Part shown: positions 1 through 11,799 of the stretch, piece after piece
Numbering within the stretch: the first letter of the stretch is position 1
Layout of the letters: the number at the start of each line of letters is the position of its first letter
NCBI GenBank assembly: GCA_030248215.1
Contig: JASANG010000621.1
Coordinates: forward strand, 350,634-414,633
Direction of reading: 5' to 3'
DNA length: 64,000 bases
Source of the DNA: Enoplolaimus lenunculus
Taxonomy: Eukaryota; Nematoda; Enoplea; Enoplida; Thoracostomopsidae
The notes under the pieces: generated by a model
The model's database searches: none
Seen by the model: only the letters and a program-made list of their open reading frames with translations
Told to the model about the DNA's origin: nothing
Program-made: the position numbers and the translations under genes

Positions 1-34
1 CGTCTACGTACAACACCCCCAACTACCGACTTAC

Positions 35-2231
35 CCATATATCGACGAAACATCAGACACAACTTCAATCATATCGCAACACAATTCGTACGTTTGTGGA
101 TCGACTGGTGAATGATCAGTGGCGACATAAATTTTACTGGCAACATCGAACAAAAAAGCTTTATCAACACCTGATGTCTGAAACAAACACAACACACCAT
201 TCAAAAACAAAATAAAAATTCAACAATAACTAAGTTTCCCATATATGAAAACTATAGTTTCATCTCACAAAACATCAACATTTTGGTAGATCACGCTCTA
301 TCACCCTTACAAATAATACCAATACATATTTACTTACCCAAATAAAAATATTAATTAACGCCTCAAGTGTTGATAATTCAACAATTAATTTTTGAACAAC
401 TTTGCTACACGCCTCGAATATTGAATGATCGTATATACTCGTCAAGTAGAAACTGAAAATATGCACAGAAGTACACACAACATCACATTCACTATTGTTC
501 AAAAAAATCAAGTTTTATATATACCAGAATCAGTATTCATACACCTATGCAATAATTAACTTAAATTTTATCTGAACAATTTCGCACATTATATATTGTT
601 TCAAAAACGAGATACCACCCTTATCACCATCAATTGAAGTCACACATGATATGAAAGAGACTACGGCAATTTCTCTCTATTTTTTAAATATTACTCTTCC
701 ATTGGTAAAATGAAACCACAACAGTTAAATATCACTGTCAATATATAGATATACAAGTTGTATAATTTTGCAATTTTATATCAATATCAAATATACAAAC
801 CAGCACCAACGAAACATAGCAAAAATGTTAATTCCAGCTATATATACCACGCTGAGACTGTTATAAAACACCTTATCCGATGTCTCCAAAACCACACCAT
901 TGCACCTTAAGCTGATCTTTCCAGTAAGCCCAATGAACCGTATTTTATCGTTAACTTTCGCTGCGATATCACGTTGGACTTCAATTTTTTGATCGTCAGT
1001 GAGTCCATCAACTTTGTGAATAAATATTTCGAATCGTAACTCTGGATTAATGTTGTACGCGACCATTATCGTACGGCCTAGCTTGTCTATCGCATTTTCG
1101 TAGTCTTCCTGTAAAAGTTACCAAAGCAAAAGCTAAACCTTCTCTTAAACATTGAAACAGCAATTTGATATTTAACTGACGTAGATGACATCAAACACGT
1201 CGAAGAGAAACCGCACGCCTAGAATTAGAACAAAGCAATCCGGCATACATTCCATTTATGTACATCGAGGACGAGACATTACTAAGTGAGACTTTCCGGG
1301 AATTAAACGAAATCTGCAAATATATAAGAATTAAAATAAGTAATCTATAAGCGTTTCATCGCTTACTTGAGAGTCAATCACAAATATGAGAGAACCGGTA
1401 CTTCCAAAATTGGCTTCAAGATCATAACTGCTGTCCAGATAATCGATTTGGCCAGGGAATTCAAGCACTTGTAACTGGACAAACGAACTACTCGAAATAT
1501 CTGGAAATATTGCAAAATCTAAAGGAATACAACATCATACAAGCCACGTTTAAATATAATTATGTTTTTGCTTATTCATTGTTTTAGTGTATATACGTGT
1601 AACCAAAAGTTATTATTGTGATAAAATTGTTTAATAAAAAATTTAATACATTAGTTGGTATGCCGCAGAAGTGATATATGCTATAAAAATGCTAAAAATA
1701 ATTGTCCTTTTAACACTTTACGCGTGCAAAATTCTCTATTTGTATTGTAGAAAACACATTTAAAGTAAAGAAAACTCCAACCTTCTTTCACAGGCTTAAC
1801 AGTGCTTTCAAGAAACAACGTTTCGTTCGGTGCCATTTTGTGAAAGACAACTTTATGTATTGAGGACTTTCCACTCCTGAAATGTTATCAACTTTATCAT
1901 AATTTTAAATGATGCCTCAGTTTTAGCCAAAGCCTAAACTAGATTTCTGGGCAAAATTTAGCTTATTGATGCATCATATGAAAGAACTATATATGCATCA
2001 GATTTTTAACGATGTGCAGTGTTAGTTCGAGGTTTCACTTGCCGTCATACATCCGCATATTATATATCGAATCATAAATTGGACAACCACATACCTTTTT
2101 AAACCCATTAATATTAATCTCGGTTCCAATTGCTGAGGGTATAATTCTGCCAAGTCATCTGGAATTTCGTATTCATAATCACCTGGGTAACCTTCAGGTT
2201 GAAAATCACCTTCTTGGCTGTCCACTGCCAT
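35..2231 (-). CDS. RRAGC/RRAGD ortholog: RagC/RagD-type Rag GTPase, six exons, 3' part outside window
   Basis: Rag GTPases of the C/D type pair with RagA/B on the lysosome surface and recruit mTORC1 when amino acids are available. Exons by splice sites and phase: 2231-2095, 1876-1782, 1500-1367, 1108-906, 452-338, 177-35; all introns are GT-AG, 160-453 bp. The start is the ATG at 2231, giving a short acidic N-terminus before LILMGLKR. The P-loop (GLKRSGKSS) is split between exons 1 and 2. Exon 3 holds the switch II region, exon 4 the guanine-specificity loop (FIHKVDG), exon 5 the conserved [14 protein letters not shown] block and exon 6 the start of the C-terminal roadblock domain ([16 protein letters not shown]). 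The reading frame is continuous across all five junctions. Odd: the usual DFPGQ of switch II reads EFPGQ here. Family recognised from knowledge of RagC/D; C versus D cannot be separated. The roadblock domain ends beyond base 1. Confidence 0.95.
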
Positions 2232-2748
2232 TACTAATACGTATTAGGTAACTCTATAAGAATACCGTAAAGAGTTATTAAATACATCTCACTAGATGTA
2301 TTGCAGAGACATCACTATAGTGCGACTTTTGCCATTTTGCTTAAGATCGTATCTCTAGCTTAAGTCAGAGGTGTTCAATAGCGATGTTTACATGTCTGTT
2401 TTCAGTTGCGTTTTTTTCAAACCACTGCACAACCATCGGTCGGTATTGTCAGAGCTTCCAGAAATGCCCCAGGTTAGGGGGACAAAAATTTCGATTTTTT
2501 GGAAAACTTTTCAATTTTGAGCAAAATGTTTACTTAATAAATAATTTCCAGTTTAAGGACTTACTTAAACGAAAAAAGTAACTGATAAGCAGTGCCACTG
2601 GCATATTTCAGCGTATAGATAGCACACGCAGTATTGCATTGAAACCTCTCATCCGATAGGCTGCTTAACCGAAGCTAGTAACATCCGCTCATGCCCACTT
2701 CAGGATGGTCGTCCAAATCATTATTCCAGCCTTGGCCTCTGCGCTGGT
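2232..2748. other. Non-coding, upstream of the RagC/D gene
   Basis: This stretch would contain the RagC/D promoter and 5' UTR. I see no convincing coding sequence and no clear core promoter motif. Confidence 0.5.
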
Positions 2749-3936
2749 TTAAAAGAATGTATGCAACGATTTGGAATAGTCAACGAACGTGGACAAACAC
2801 CGTTCGGACTTGACTTACTGCGACAACAACGTTACTGCGTTGCGTTTCATAGACTACGAGCCATCGAAATTTATGACGAAACCAAAATCACAGACTTTTT
2901 GGACCACGCATAACAAGACGTTATGTTACATGACTTATTAATTTGACATTACACACGATTTCAAGATACACTACTGAGCCGCAACAGTCCAAATCAAGCA
3001 TGTCATACACTGATGAACATTGCACGTCGTTACATCTTGCCACGACTACATGTCGAAGAAAGCGTAATCGGTAGCCTTGACGCCCTCCAAGACAGAAGCG
3101 ACGTTGCTGTGTCAACTATAACAAGACTGGACAATTACCTGTGCAGATTGGGCCACTTGTGGCTCCTCTTGTCCTTGTCTTCTTGGTGACGTTGACGAAC
3201 TGTTAGAAGCTAAACAACTACCAAACACAATGACAGCGGAACAAATTATAGACTTGGCTTGGAAACGCAACGAACCTGACTTGTTAGCATAATACTTAAA
3301 AGAACAAGTTGGCGACCGTGAATTAGCCGACATACCGCATGACGAAATCCCGGAATCACTAAAACAATCAGTACCATAGTATTCTGACCTACAGACGGAA
3401 AAAGCGCAAGACTACATACAGTCAAAGACAATACATCAAGATCACATCTCACATATTGACCACGCAGAGACAATGAAACTAGAGTACGAACGCTCGCCAT
3501 GACAACATCGAGAACTTTCAGACGAACCTGAAGAACTAGACGAAAACAACATAGCAATTGCCAGAAGATGCAGGCCTGTTGTTGGACGACATTCAGGCAA
3601 ACCTGAATCCACCGGTTTAATAATTATCTAAAGTCGACTTTACGACAACACATAAGGACTTTTACGAAGCTAGTAAGTAACAACAAGATCTACGAGGACA
3701 AGGACGCTTTTACGACGACGATGATCCGAATGCACCACCTATGAATACATCACAAGATAAACAGAATTTTTACAAAGATGCTGCGATTGCCTTTACGTCA
3801 CACCGAGGGTATCCCGGACGTTCATTTGTTGCATTTGACATGACAAAAACTGAACGTGACGAATCACAAGCAGAACGAACAGTTGAACAAATACTACAAA
3901 AAGAAGGTTTTGAAACAACAGAGGAATGAACATGCA

Positions 3937-4258
3937 TAACAAAGAACATCTTTAAAAACTGCAGGTTCAAACGACAGCTATGCAAAAGCGGCTTGACGCT
4001 CAAGCTCAAGCCAACATTGACAATTCACGTGACGCACATAGATAGCTTAAAGACGAAATTTTACGACTGGAGACAATTGCAAGACAAAGCTAGTACAAAT
4101 ACAACAAACATGGAACGACTTAAAGAACATCTTGAAGAAATGCAAGTTCAACGACAGTTATGCAAAAGCCCCTTGACGATCACGCCAACATTGACGATAC
4201 AAGTGACGCACATAGCCAACAACTTAAAGACGAAATTTTACCACTAGAGACAATTATC
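3937..4258 (+). repeat. Diverged tandem duplication inside the decayed coding region
   Basis: Two copies of about 140 bp (3937-4075 and 4121-4258) share the words GAACATCTT, ATGCAAAAGC, GACGCACATAG and TTAAAGACGAAATTTTA in the same order. In one frame the unit reads as a charged, coiled-coil-like segment (LKDEILRLETI). The copies differ by substitutions and small indels, so the duplication predates or accompanied the decay of the gene. Confidence 0.7.
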
Positions 4259-4990
4259 AGTGATTTTAGCCCACTTTGTGAACGGCGAAAGATACGTGTA
4301 CCAGAAAGATTATGAAAACGCTAGTTGACGAAACACATTCGTTCGCCATCGCCAACTCAAGGCACTATGTATTGTAAGAAAGGTCGTATCATGAGTTCTG
4401 ATAAAGCGCCGGCGTTGCACATCGCCACGCCGATCTTCTGGTACGACTGGAAGGGTTAACAAGCAGCATCAGACATGCGTGAACAACAAACGCTAGCAGA
4501 ACAATTACCAGAAGATCTTACTAAATGCGTTGACATACACACTGGCGAAATGCTACTGTAATACCTCACAGGTACACGGACTTCGACTACCCATTCTTTG
4601 AAGGAGAAGGGTTAGGCCAAAACAATGACAACAGTTGCAATTTCATTTGTCAGCAATGTATTTTTCAATGTACGAGTCACCACGATTTAAGGACAACCAG
4701 ACTGACTGGTTACGTGGACGCATCGCTGAAATGGCAAAGAAATTTAAGGACGAATTGCAACGAACGTTAGCACAACGCATAATAATAATAACGACGTATC
4801 GTGAATTTATCGACACGTTATCTTACACCGAAGCATGCTTTTTCGAAGCAGCACATCAAACTGGCGTATTGGATTTGACAGAAACGCATTACATTGACGC
4901 GTTGCGAACTCTTGCTGCATTTCTCCGCGACCGAGTCATCCATGTGATTGCGCTATGTGACCGGAACAAGAACTTTTTGCAATGGGCCAC

Positions 4991-6196
4991 CAGGGATGGG
5001 AGTCTCGGTCTCGGTCTCGGAAAGTCTCGGGATTTAGCAGGTTTCGGTCTCGGTCTCGGTCTCGGTTTTTTGAGTCTCGGTTGTTTGGAACCGAGACCGA
5101 AAGTCAAGAATTCAGCAAATGCTGGTGAACCTATACAAAGTTGAAGTTAATCACAATTATATACAGCGACTTGAGAACAGAATGACGCCTCAACGATTGT
5201 CAAAAATCCTTTTTTGAAAGAAAATCCAAAACAGTTTGTCTCGGTTGTTTCACGACATAAATAATAGTTTTTTATTGTTATGCACAGTGTTCTAACACAA
5301 TAGGAACAATATTAGCCGGAACAGCAACAGGCAAAGCATTTGAACTTTTCGTCGGAAGAAGGAACGTGAACCGGCATTTATGAAAATTCACCACCGAAGT
5401 ACTGCAGGTAAAATTTAGCCACAAACGAATTCTAGTGGAACCCTGGTGCATACTTGAATTTCAGTATGGCTGTATTGATGAACAAGTGATGTCTGCTGAA
5501 TACAGGGTGCAACCGGAATTGCGGTTCCGGCATTTTTTCACCTTCCGGTTCCGGTAAATTTTTACCGGATTTAAAAATTCCTGTGTTATAATTTGGCCGT
5601 TTTCGTAACTTTGCTAATTTTTAAGAATCACTTTTGAAAGCCACTAGTACTTCTACTGTTTTTGCATTGCTTGTTCATGCAGTGGTTATTGTTGTGGACA
5701 AAAGTATTTTTCTGGAAATGTATATATAAATCTTGACAATCATCGAATATAAGCCATTGCTGGTGGATTTCACTTCAGTCGATGATGAAAATCTAAAATA
5801 CAACAAATAAAATAAATACCTATGTTAGACTAAGGTTATTAAAATGAAATTTTTGGTGAAAGTCATTTTTCACTTCCCGGTTCCGCTTTGGGTAAAATTT
5901 TCAAATTCCGGTTCCGGTAAATTGTAATTCCGGTTGCACCCTGGCTGAATAACATTTCGCTGTGAATCTGTGAATTCTCATTGTTACGCAATATTTACGA
6001 GTAGATCGATATTAATAAAATCACAAAAAACTTTGAAAACTGCAAAAAACCTTCAAAAAGAAACTAATTTACTTTAAAAATTCAAATTTTTTCGGTAATG
6101 ATCAAAAATTGACCGAGACCAAGACTTTTCTTGACCGGTCTCGGTTGTCGGGTCTGGGTCTCCGTCTCGGTTTTGTACCGAGACCGCCCATCCCTG
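4991..6196. mobile_element. hAT-like non-autonomous element with CTCGGT-rich ends
   Basis: The ends are inverted repeats (CAGGGATGGGAGTCTCGGTC on the left, complementary to GACCGCCCATCCCTG on the right) with CTCGGT tracts inside both. It is flanked by an 8-bp target duplication with one mismatch (TGGGCCAC 4983-4990, TGGGTCAC 6197-6204), as expected for hAT transposons, whose ends often begin CAG. No transposase is encoded. It disrupts the decayed coding region and itself hosts the element at 5503-5943. Confidence 0.88.
5503..5943. mobile_element. hAT-like MITE (GGTGCAACCGG family), nested copy
   Basis: The termini are CAGGGTGCAACCGGAATT and its inverse, with GGTTCCGG tracts just inside both ends. 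The flanking 8-bp duplication GCTGAATA is perfect (5495-5502 and 5944-5951). There is no coding capacity. It lies wholly inside the element at 4991-6196, so it inserted later. Confidence 0.93.
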
Positions 6197-6430
6197 TGGG
6201 TCACATCCGCACCCTTATCACCGATTAAAATGGAACTACAAATGCGTGCCAGCAAACGTTTCCTCGAAAACGCAACGACAATGCAACGATTCTTGCAATT
6301 ACATTTTCCAGCAATAAACCTCGGGAATCACAGACGTTCATTTGACTACATTATTTTGGACTACGACGAAGCAAAAAACATTAGCTTACCACAACGACAT
6401 ACGTTTACGTGCGATGGAAAAAGAACTTAA

Positions 6431-7062
6431 AGACGATAGAGGTGTGCAAACTCGTAGCACGTGGGTCGCAAAAATGGCGCTCATTATACTATTTTATAAC
6501 GCCTTGCCGTTTATATGTACATAAAAATTATATTTTATAACCCTTTACGCTGTTCATTGACGTGCATAGCATATATTTTGCATAATATCTCAAAAACTAT
6601 TGACGCTTTGGCAATAAAAGTCATTAACTTCCATTGTATTGTTATGGTATGTATTACTAGTTCAGGACGTCGTTGTGTTCGTTATTCTGTGCGTTGTTCC
6701 GTTTCGTTCGCGTGCGCCGTTCGTTACAATGTCAGTATAACCAACCGTAGCGTCTGTTATATAACTTGGTTTCGTTTGTTTACACTATGTTGCGTTATTG
6801 AACATTTATGTACGTTCTGTGTTATATTCGCTTGACGCCGGGTTCACATAAACCAAATCCGCGAAGCACAAAGACATTTATCAATATCCACAATCATTTT
6901 CGATGCATAATTTTGCTTGTTTTTAGGTCATCCAGCCTTTGCGTGTCAGTCTTTGCATGTCAAAAGACAACATGAGCTGAGACAGAAGGATGTCGGATGG
7001 AGCCCCAGTGTGCTTTCTCTGTCATTGTCACATTGGTGCTCACCATCAGCAACCCTGCTTAC
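6431..7062. other. Stretch without a supported gene
   Basis: Several short open frames are present, but none shows a recognisable domain, splice pattern or coding-like composition. No repeat ends are visible. Confidence 0.4.
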
Positions 7063-7447
7063 CAGGGTGCAACCGGAATTAGAATTTACCGGAACCGGAA
7101 TTTGAAAATTTTACCGGAACCGGAAACGGAACCGGAAAGTGAAAAATGCATTTCACCAAAAATTTCATTTTATTCTTATTTTTTGCTCTATTATTTGTGA
7201 AATAACCTTAGTCGAACATAGGTATTTATTTTATTTGTTGTATTTTAGATTTTCGTCGTCGACTGAAGTGAAATCCACCATCATTGACTTATATTTGGAG
7301 TACAAGTGGCTTTCAAAAGAGATTCTTAAAAATTAGCAAAGTTAAGAAAACGGCCAAATTATAACACCGGAATTTTTAAATCCGGTAAAAATTTACCGGA
7401 ACCGGAAGGTGAAAAAATGCCGGAACCGGAATTCCGGTTGCACCCTG
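7063..7447. mobile_element. hAT-like MITE (GGTGCAACCGG family), complete copy
   Basis: Second full copy of the family seen at 5503, in the opposite internal orientation. Ends CAGGGTGCAACCGG and CCGGTTGCACCCTG; a perfect 8-bp target duplication CTGCTTAC lies at 7055-7062 and 7448-7455. Confidence 0.93.
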
Positions 7448-8858
7448 CTGCTTACCTTATTCCTGGTCAAAGTCAACCATGTCATTTGTGTGCATTATTA
7501 TATATTTCGTATTGTCTTAAGGTACTAAACCCGTTTTCCTACTAAATTTCATAAGCTCGTTACATTGCGCTATTCCATTTCCGCCAATTCACTCTATTTT
7601 CTAAAGTTTGTGCCAATATGTTCATGCAATGTTTTCTACTCAATTAACCGCTGGTCTTTAACTTTGGGCAAACTTCGGAGCGAAGTCGCGAAGACCGTGT
7701 AGTTTCAACAGCTGCTATCTAGTTAAGTAATTACTGTAATATTACCATTAAATATAACGAATATAGCGAGAGTAAGGCTGCATTAATTCTGTTTGCCAGA
7801 CTGATGTTGCTTGGTGCCAAAATCATGTGTTAAGTAATTGAGCTGACGTTGTGCGTTTTTTTGGGTTTTCGAACCTTAATTTTCGTTTCTAAAGCACTTG
7901 TTTAACTTGTTGCTCCAAGGGAAGTGTGTACCCTGAATCGTAAACTGATTGCTTTGAGCGTAAAACATACAATGCTAAAAATAGATATTTATAATGCAAC
8001 TGCTTCAATAGTGCTCGGTTTTCGGTTTTTAAGATTAGTACTAGTGATGGTCATGGGATATTTTTTCATATCCGGATATCCGGCAAGTCGTGCCGGATAT
8101 TTATCCGAATATCCTGCAACAGAGATTCTATAGAATGTCACCCTTCCCTCGACCTACGTATACATGAGCTGTTTTTTCGTATTCCAAGAAGAAAGACCCA
8201 CATTATAAAATATACTTACGCTAAAACGTACAAACATCAGTCCATCTTTTTAGTGGTGTCCTGCTTTTACTGGCAGATCCAGAAATTTCTGACGGGGAGC
8301 AGGCTCGTAAATGTTTTAATACGTAATTTTTCACCAAAATTTTTTGAGGGGGTAAAATTGTACGGTATGCCTAATCATTTTTTACAAAACAACTTTCCGA
8401 GGGAGGACAGTTGCAATGTACAGACCTTGTCATATTATCACAAAAAAATTTGAAGAAGGAAAATTATAGGGACGTTATCATAACTTCAAAATTTATGAAC
8501 TCATGGCTTCTGTGTCATGATAAACTCAAATGTGCCGAATACAGATTGCCAGGTTTTCAAGCCAGCCTGTTACTATTAGCATCATACTCAAGGCTTGGCG
8601 TCTTAAATCCAAAGCGGACGCAATTGACGTATGTATGAGTAGATTTTGTTTCTTGCAATTAGATAAATAAGTTTAGTGCTTGACGGTGCATATTCGATGC
8701 AAGTTTTTCACTGGGCTAATTTTTAAATAATTTAAAAATACGAAGTCATTTTTCAAGACAGCTCGTGTGGTGAGATGTAGCACTTTAGATGATCCGAGGT
8801 CTATCGCCTTTTAGAAAAATATGGTAAAATTTTTCACTGAAGTATATATAAATATTTT
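7448..8858. other. AT-rich stretch without a supported gene
   Basis: No coding segment, RNA gene or complete element could be supported. Around 8260-8320 a GGCAGATCCAGAAATTTCTG sequence resembles a decayed end of the CAGTGGCGGATCC hAT-like family seen elsewhere in the window. Confidence 0.4.
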
Positions 8859-8869
8859 GGCCCATGTTA

Positions 8870-10607
8870 TGCGTCATCCATTTTAATGTGTGCTCGCCGT
8901 GTGGAAAATTGACGCAACCATTTCCAAGTACGGTTTTGAAAAACGCTTCAAAAAGGAAATGGAATTTCAAAACTGTTTCAATTTCCCACAGCTATCGATT
9001 TTTCAAACTCAAGTAGTTAATTGATAGCATTATTTGATCTTCAATTTACCATTAGCGCTTTTTTAAACAAGGGCAATGGGAAATTGCGCCATTTTCCAAA
9101 TTCAATTTCCGCTTTGCCTTGACACTTCAATTACCAAAGTGGAAATTGAAAGAGAAGCATAACGTTTAGCAATTAAATGATATTGTCCCTCTTATCGAAA
9201 ATTGAATTTACAGTTTACAATTTCAATTGTGATATTGTCCCCTAAAAGGATGAAATTTTACAACTCAAAGTTCAAATAGAAGGTTAGGATGAGAGTTTCT
9301 AGAAATGATGTTTGATGGGCCACCCAAGTCGCAAGGTTGAAGTTGTGCGATTGAAATTTTGAATATCTTGACGTTAGTGGTCATTCGACGCTTGGGGTCA
9401 AGTTTCTTGTGCTACCAGTTTTACTGAGGTTGGGTTTAAAATTGGAACAGCAATTTTTTTGCGCACATTGGAGTTACTTTTTATGGAGTACGACGGTATA
9501 TTGATTCAAGGATTGGTGATTACAATTGGTATCCCCCGCAAACTGAAACCGCATATAGTCACGTTGAACTTACTATGTCCGAACGTGTCTACGATCTAAT
9601 TAAGAATATAGACGAAACGAGCGAAGATTTATTAGTGTTAATAGTTTTGCATAATTTAGCAAAAATTATCTGTTTAGTTCGTTTTGATTGACTTCTGTCA
9701 CTTTTCAAAAAATCAACATAAAACCAAACAACTTAACAACATATTGCAGATATTGGCTAAAATTAACTAATTAGCCATCATTTTTACTACATAATTTCGC
9801 CCCACCTGCGGCTCCGGCTCCGGTATTTTTCACCTCCGGTTGCACCCTGCTACGTAAATGTATACCAGACAGACTTCACAGGCGTTTACAGAACTAAGAA
9901 CCATGATAGAGAATTGGGCTCAATTACTTCAGACATCACGCCCCCTAAACGTCAGTCACTTTTTCCTATACTTAGTGCTTCTTAGGCTAAGATTTAGACT
10001 TAGGGCTACGGTTACCGCCCCTGGATTGTTTTTTCCGGAAAAAAATTATGACCGGAAAAAATGGAAAAATGGAAAAAACTCATTCCTTGTCTGAGTGATC
10101 GGTTATCCCACCCAAATCTTTCTTTCACTTCCGACGTCGAAAACGCCTGCCGTCATAGTTGAAAGCGAATTATTGCACCGATTAGTTCAAAGGTCATGTA
10201 CCTACAGCAGTGTTTCCGCTTTTATGATTTTTTCAATTTCCCACTGCCCTGCTGATTTTCAACTACCGTGAGGGAAATTGAAAATGAAATTTGGGTGCCC
10301 ATTTCCCACTGCAGTTTTGGTGACTTTTCAATTTCCTTTTTGACAGCAAATTTAGCTTATCAATTTCCTATTTAAGTTTTAAAAATGTCTCAATTTCCTA
10401 CTGCTGTCCTATTTAAATTCCCCATTGGGAAATCGACACTCAAAATATCATTTCAATTTACTAGTACGGTTTGTAAATTGTCTCAATTTCCCACTAGACC
10501 AATTTTTTCAAATTAAATTTCCTTCTTGAAACGTTTTTCAAAACCGTACTTGGAAATGGTTGCGTCAATTTTCCACACGGCGGGCACACGATAAAATGGA
10601 TGACGCA
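8870..10607. mobile_element. PIF/Harbinger-like non-autonomous element with long inverted ends
   Basis: Termini TGCGTCATCCATTTTA and TAAAATGGATGACGCA are flanked by TTA on both sides (8867-8869, 10608-10610), the 3-bp target used by PIF/Harbinger transposons. The inverted arms extend over 100 bp, including TGGAAAATTGACGCAACC and its complement. Inside are many CAATTTCC-type words in both orientations. No transposase is seen. Superfamily assignment rests on the TTA duplication alone. Confidence 0.75.
9795..9849. mobile_element. Partial end of a GGTGCAACCGG-family hAT-like MITE
   Basis: The sequence CACCTCCGGTTGCACCCTG matches the family terminus, preceded by GGCTCCGGCTCCGG. The other end is not recognisable, so this is a relic or a diverged copy within the Harbinger-like element. 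Confidence 0.6.
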
Positions 10608-10779
10608 TTACTTTAAGGGGCGTCCAGGTTTTGGTTGGTCTATAAAAGAGTAGGTTTAGATTCTAGGTTACATTTTTTTGCCTAGGCTTAAGAACTCATT
10701 TTTGCAACGCTTAGCCTTAGGTGTAGCAGTACGCTTAATCTACTGTTACGCCCCTTTAAGTAACATTGGCCAATATTTT

Positions 10780-11790
10780 TGACAATAACATATGAATAAT
10801 AATGTAATCAATCGGATTTATTAGACAATCTGAAATTTTCTCGCTGACCCATGAGGATTTTGAAAAGTAAAAGTTTCATAGCTAGATTCAACATAAATGA
10901 AGTTTGTTTACGTTAAGTTTTATTTGTTTGCAATAGCTACGAGTTGTGTCTACAGTTTCAGAATGAGTAAGGAGTCATTGCCGCAAAATGTTGCAAATAT
11001 TTAACGACACTGGAATACTACGATAATTGCTAGATATTTTTGCAGGATCATCCAAAACGACTTGGAGGTAGATAGCTACCAGGGTTCAACCGGAGGTCTA
11101 TTGTCGGCCGCAGGGCCAGTCGGGAACTTCAAACTAACCGGTAATGAAACAAAAAAAACATTAACTATTTTACCGTAGTAATAAAACTTGGTGTTTTTAC
11201 CGGAAACGAAAATTGATTTTTGCTGTAAACAAATATCCGGTTTACAGCCTGGCCATAACCCTTCCATCACGGCCAACAGTTTTCAAGGACTCTCAACGTT
11301 CAGTCGCCATTAACTACAGGTATGTCTATACCGTTACGACTTACACTCACAATAAACGGAAGCAACTATACTTTTATTAATACGATAAAATACAGGCCTG
11401 TTACTTATATACAGGGCGGCCCCGTTTTCTGATGGAACTGCAAGATACTACTGTTATGCTTATACTTACACTGTTTAAGACGATTATGCTGCTTAGGCTA
11501 AGGAACATACTTCTACTGGTTTTACGGCCCCAAAAGTAACACCTGCCAAAAAACAAATATTATCTCAACTCTACATATATACAAATATACACTCAACTCT
11601 GCATTTTTGTCGTAGTTCTATGCATGTGTTGTTCATATAAAAAAAAGAACAAGTTTACTAAAACTGCACCGTAAACGAGAACCAGTTACACACCATTTGT
11701 GCTAATTCCATATGAACAGATAAACTCAAAAACACTAGATTCGAGTATGAAACTAGCATTGAGTTAAGTTTAAGTCCGAAGCGCTCGTTT
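10780..11790. other. Intergenic stretch with two decayed MITE remnants
   Basis: 11080-11251 has diverged GGTGCAACCGG-family ends (CAGGGTTCAACCGGAGG and CCGGTTTACAGCCTG) without a clean target duplication. 11395-11547 resembles the TTAGGC-bearing family (GGCCTGTTACTTATATACAG, then TTTACGGCCCCAAAAGTAAC). No gene is visible. Confidence 0.5.
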
Positions 11791-11799
11791 GCCGAACAC

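Larger units (their letters stand above)
2749..6430 (+). pseudogene. Decayed protein-coding region, family not recognised
   Basis: A long plus-strand stretch reads as protein in segments that change frame: about 2749-3170, 3185-3620, 3741-3929, 4360-4560 and 4635-4990 continuing at 6205-6430. Its codon use (GAC, CGA, CAA, ACA rich) is unlike the surrounding AT-rich DNA. Within segments the frame is broken by isolated stops, e.g. TAA 3290, TAG 3377, TGA 3500. A hAT-like element (4991-6196) interrupts the last segment; the host frame is the same on both sides once one copy of its target duplication is discounted. The 4635 segment contains a helical stretch around DWLRGRIAEMAKKFKDELQ, and the 3.9-4.3 kb part looks coiled-coil-like. 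I do not recognise the family. A dead gene of a large transposon or an integrated DNA virus is possible, but nothing in the sequence proves it. Confidence 0.55.
8859..10771. mobile_element. hAT-like MITE of the TTAGGC-bearing family, split by a nested element
   Basis: Left end GGCCCATGTTA (8859-8869) and right part from 10608 to CATTGGCC at 10771 form one element when the insert 8870-10607 is set aside. The flanking 8-bp target duplication AATATTTT (8851-8858 and 10772-10779) is perfect. The right part carries the family core: GCTTAGG-type words and TTTTGCAACGCTTAG, then CTACTGTTACGCCCC and the inverse of the left end. Confidence 0.9.

Noticed and set aside
4889-5107. Arg/Pro-rich minus-strand frame and the LGLGLG plus-strand frame
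   Set aside because: Both come from the CTCGGT tracts at the end of the hAT-like element at 4991.
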